From Flavobacteriaceae bacterium PS02336 (GTDB lineage: Bacteria; Bacteroidota; Bacteroidia; Flavobacteriales; Flavobacteriaceae): 64,000 nt of DNA. Position 1 is the stretch's first letter, and every line of letters begins with the position of its first letter. The notes under the pieces are model-generated. The model searched no databases, had not been told where the DNA came from, and was given only the letters and a program-made list of their open reading frames with translations. Below are positions 63,290 to 64,000 of the stretch, in pieces. Both the position numbers and the translations under genes were made by a program. The stretch spans positions 558,001 through 622,000 of the forward strand of contig JASCOF010000003.1 of the NCBI GenBank assembly GCA_029960065.1, given 5' to 3'.

Positions 63290-64000
63290 ATGAAAACCAC
63301 CGTATTATTTATTATAATATCGATATTCTCACTTACCGCCTATTCCCAATCTGCCAAAGACAGTCTTAAGAAAATTGTCCGAGAACGGATTAAAGACATA
63401 CAAAATACGCAATCTGACAATTCGTATTACACTAAAGAGGATACTGAAAACGAGTATATAAACGAAAACAGTACGTTTCAAGCTTTAGCACTGCCGACTG
63501 AAAACAGTGATTTGTCCGATTTTTTTAAGATTTATTTGGAGAAAAAGCTTCTCAAGAAAATTGACTTTTCTAAAATTAAAGAGTCTTATTTGTATAAAAA
63601 CATCTCAAACAGTAAATATAATTATACTATCAGATTAACTTTTGAATTAAGCAAAACAGGAAAAGCAACAAACTGCCGCATCAATACCGGCAACAAAGAA
63701 TTGGACAGAAAAATTATTGAGGTTTTTAAAAAATATCGTCTAGAAAAATTAGCATTGAAAGAAAGTGATAAACTCGGAAAAATCAGCGTGCAGTTATTTG
63801 CTAAAGAGAATAAAGAAATTATAATAAAAGCAAGTCAATTTGCAGTAATAGATATTCCGCCAATTATAAAAGAATGTGATGATCTTCAATTATACTGGCA
63901 GCTCAACAAATGTTTTTATGATAAATTGTATGCCTTTTTGTTAAAGAATATTTCATTAAAAACACTGAACAATCAAGACTTAAGAGGCGAAATTATATTC
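63290..64000 (+). CDS. Exported protein with TonB C-terminal-like repeats, partial (runs off the window)
   Basis: This frame is open from ATG 63290 to the window end (237 codons). It has a signal peptide (MKTTVLFIIISIFSLTAYSQ) and a charged region. A TonB-C-like unit follows (YTIRLTFELSKTGKATNCRI, then a conserved LDRKIIEVFKKY segment). A second unit begins at IIKECDDLQLYWQLNKCF, reading like the EC...KCF start seen in Bacteroidota energy-transducer domains. There is no membrane anchor typical of TonB, so it may be a TonB-C-fold accessory protein. The C-terminus is missing. Confidence 0.7.
   Translation, partial: MKTTVLFIIISIFSLTAYSQSAKDSLKKIVRERIKDIQNTQSDNSYYTKEDTENEYINENSTFQALALPTENSDLSDFFKIYLEKKLLKKIDFSKIKESYLYKNISNSKYNYTIRLTFELSKTGKATNCRINTGNKELDRKIIEVFKKYRLEKLALKESDKLGKISVQLFAKENKEIIIKASQFAVIDIPPIIKECDDLQLYWQLNKCFYDKLYAFLLKNISLKTLNNQDLRGEIIF

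Overview
The window looks like chromosome from a Flavobacterium-type member of the Bacteroidota. The DNA is AT-rich. It carries SusC/SusD pairs, a SusR-like hybrid sensor, an ECF sigma/FecR switch, GldA/GldF/GldG-like transporter genes and a type IX secretion C-terminal domain. Several genes have the Bacteroidota -7 promoter motif TAnnTTTG. I see no rRNA, tRNA, insertion sequence, prophage or CRISPR array.

Region by region: (1) 1-4643 is the edge of a polysaccharide-utilisation-type locus: the N-terminus of a SusC-like receptor preceded by a hybrid two-component regulator that appears to have lost its phosphorelay residues. (2) 4.7-32.1 kb is a large accessory island under apparent sigma-54 control. 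It holds a chloroperoxidase-type hydrolase, a YcaC-like cysteine hydrolase, an amidohydrolase with a Cys/His tail, DoxX, Dps, a DUF1275 protein, a TPR/HisKA_2 kinase with a sigma-54 response regulator, a TMEM175 channel and a GAF-type sigma-54 activator. It continues with a ring-cleaving dioxygenase, aconitase A, a second TPR/HisKA_2 kinase with its regulator, two more alpha/beta hydrolases, a second amidohydrolase, an aberrant metallo-beta-lactamase-fold protein, an alginate-export-type porin and a polysaccharide deacetylase-like protein. A plausible reading, by inference, is inducible detoxification or catabolism of a reactive small (possibly aromatic or quinone-like) compound, coupled to oxidative-stress protection. 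(3) 32.2-33.6 kb is an M28 peptidase gene. (4) 34.0-47.1 kb is a co-directional locus: ECF sigma, FecR anti-sigma, STN-SusC, SusD, GldA-like ATPase, a fused GldF-GldG-like protein and an M16 zinc protease. It looks like a signal-responsive uptake/export and peptide-processing system. (5) 47.1-64.0 kb is mostly housekeeping: RidA-like, Crp/Fnr, SIMPL, rhomboid, LpxL-like acyltransferase, GH128-type glycosidase with a T9SS tail, phosphohexomutase, AcpH-like, gamma-glutamyltransferase, CLC protein with CBS domains, TPR protein, Fic, UvrA and a partial TonB-C-like protein.

The most notable signals are a set of near-identical palindromes (TACGA-N4-YCGTA) placed 57-59 bp upstream of GG-N10-Gn promoter-like elements before three island genes, two short leader ORFs that share FLIY(I/V)N, the degenerate hybrid sensor, and the ECF-FecR-SusCD-ABC-M16 locus. 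All functions are assigned by motif reading only; no database search was run.
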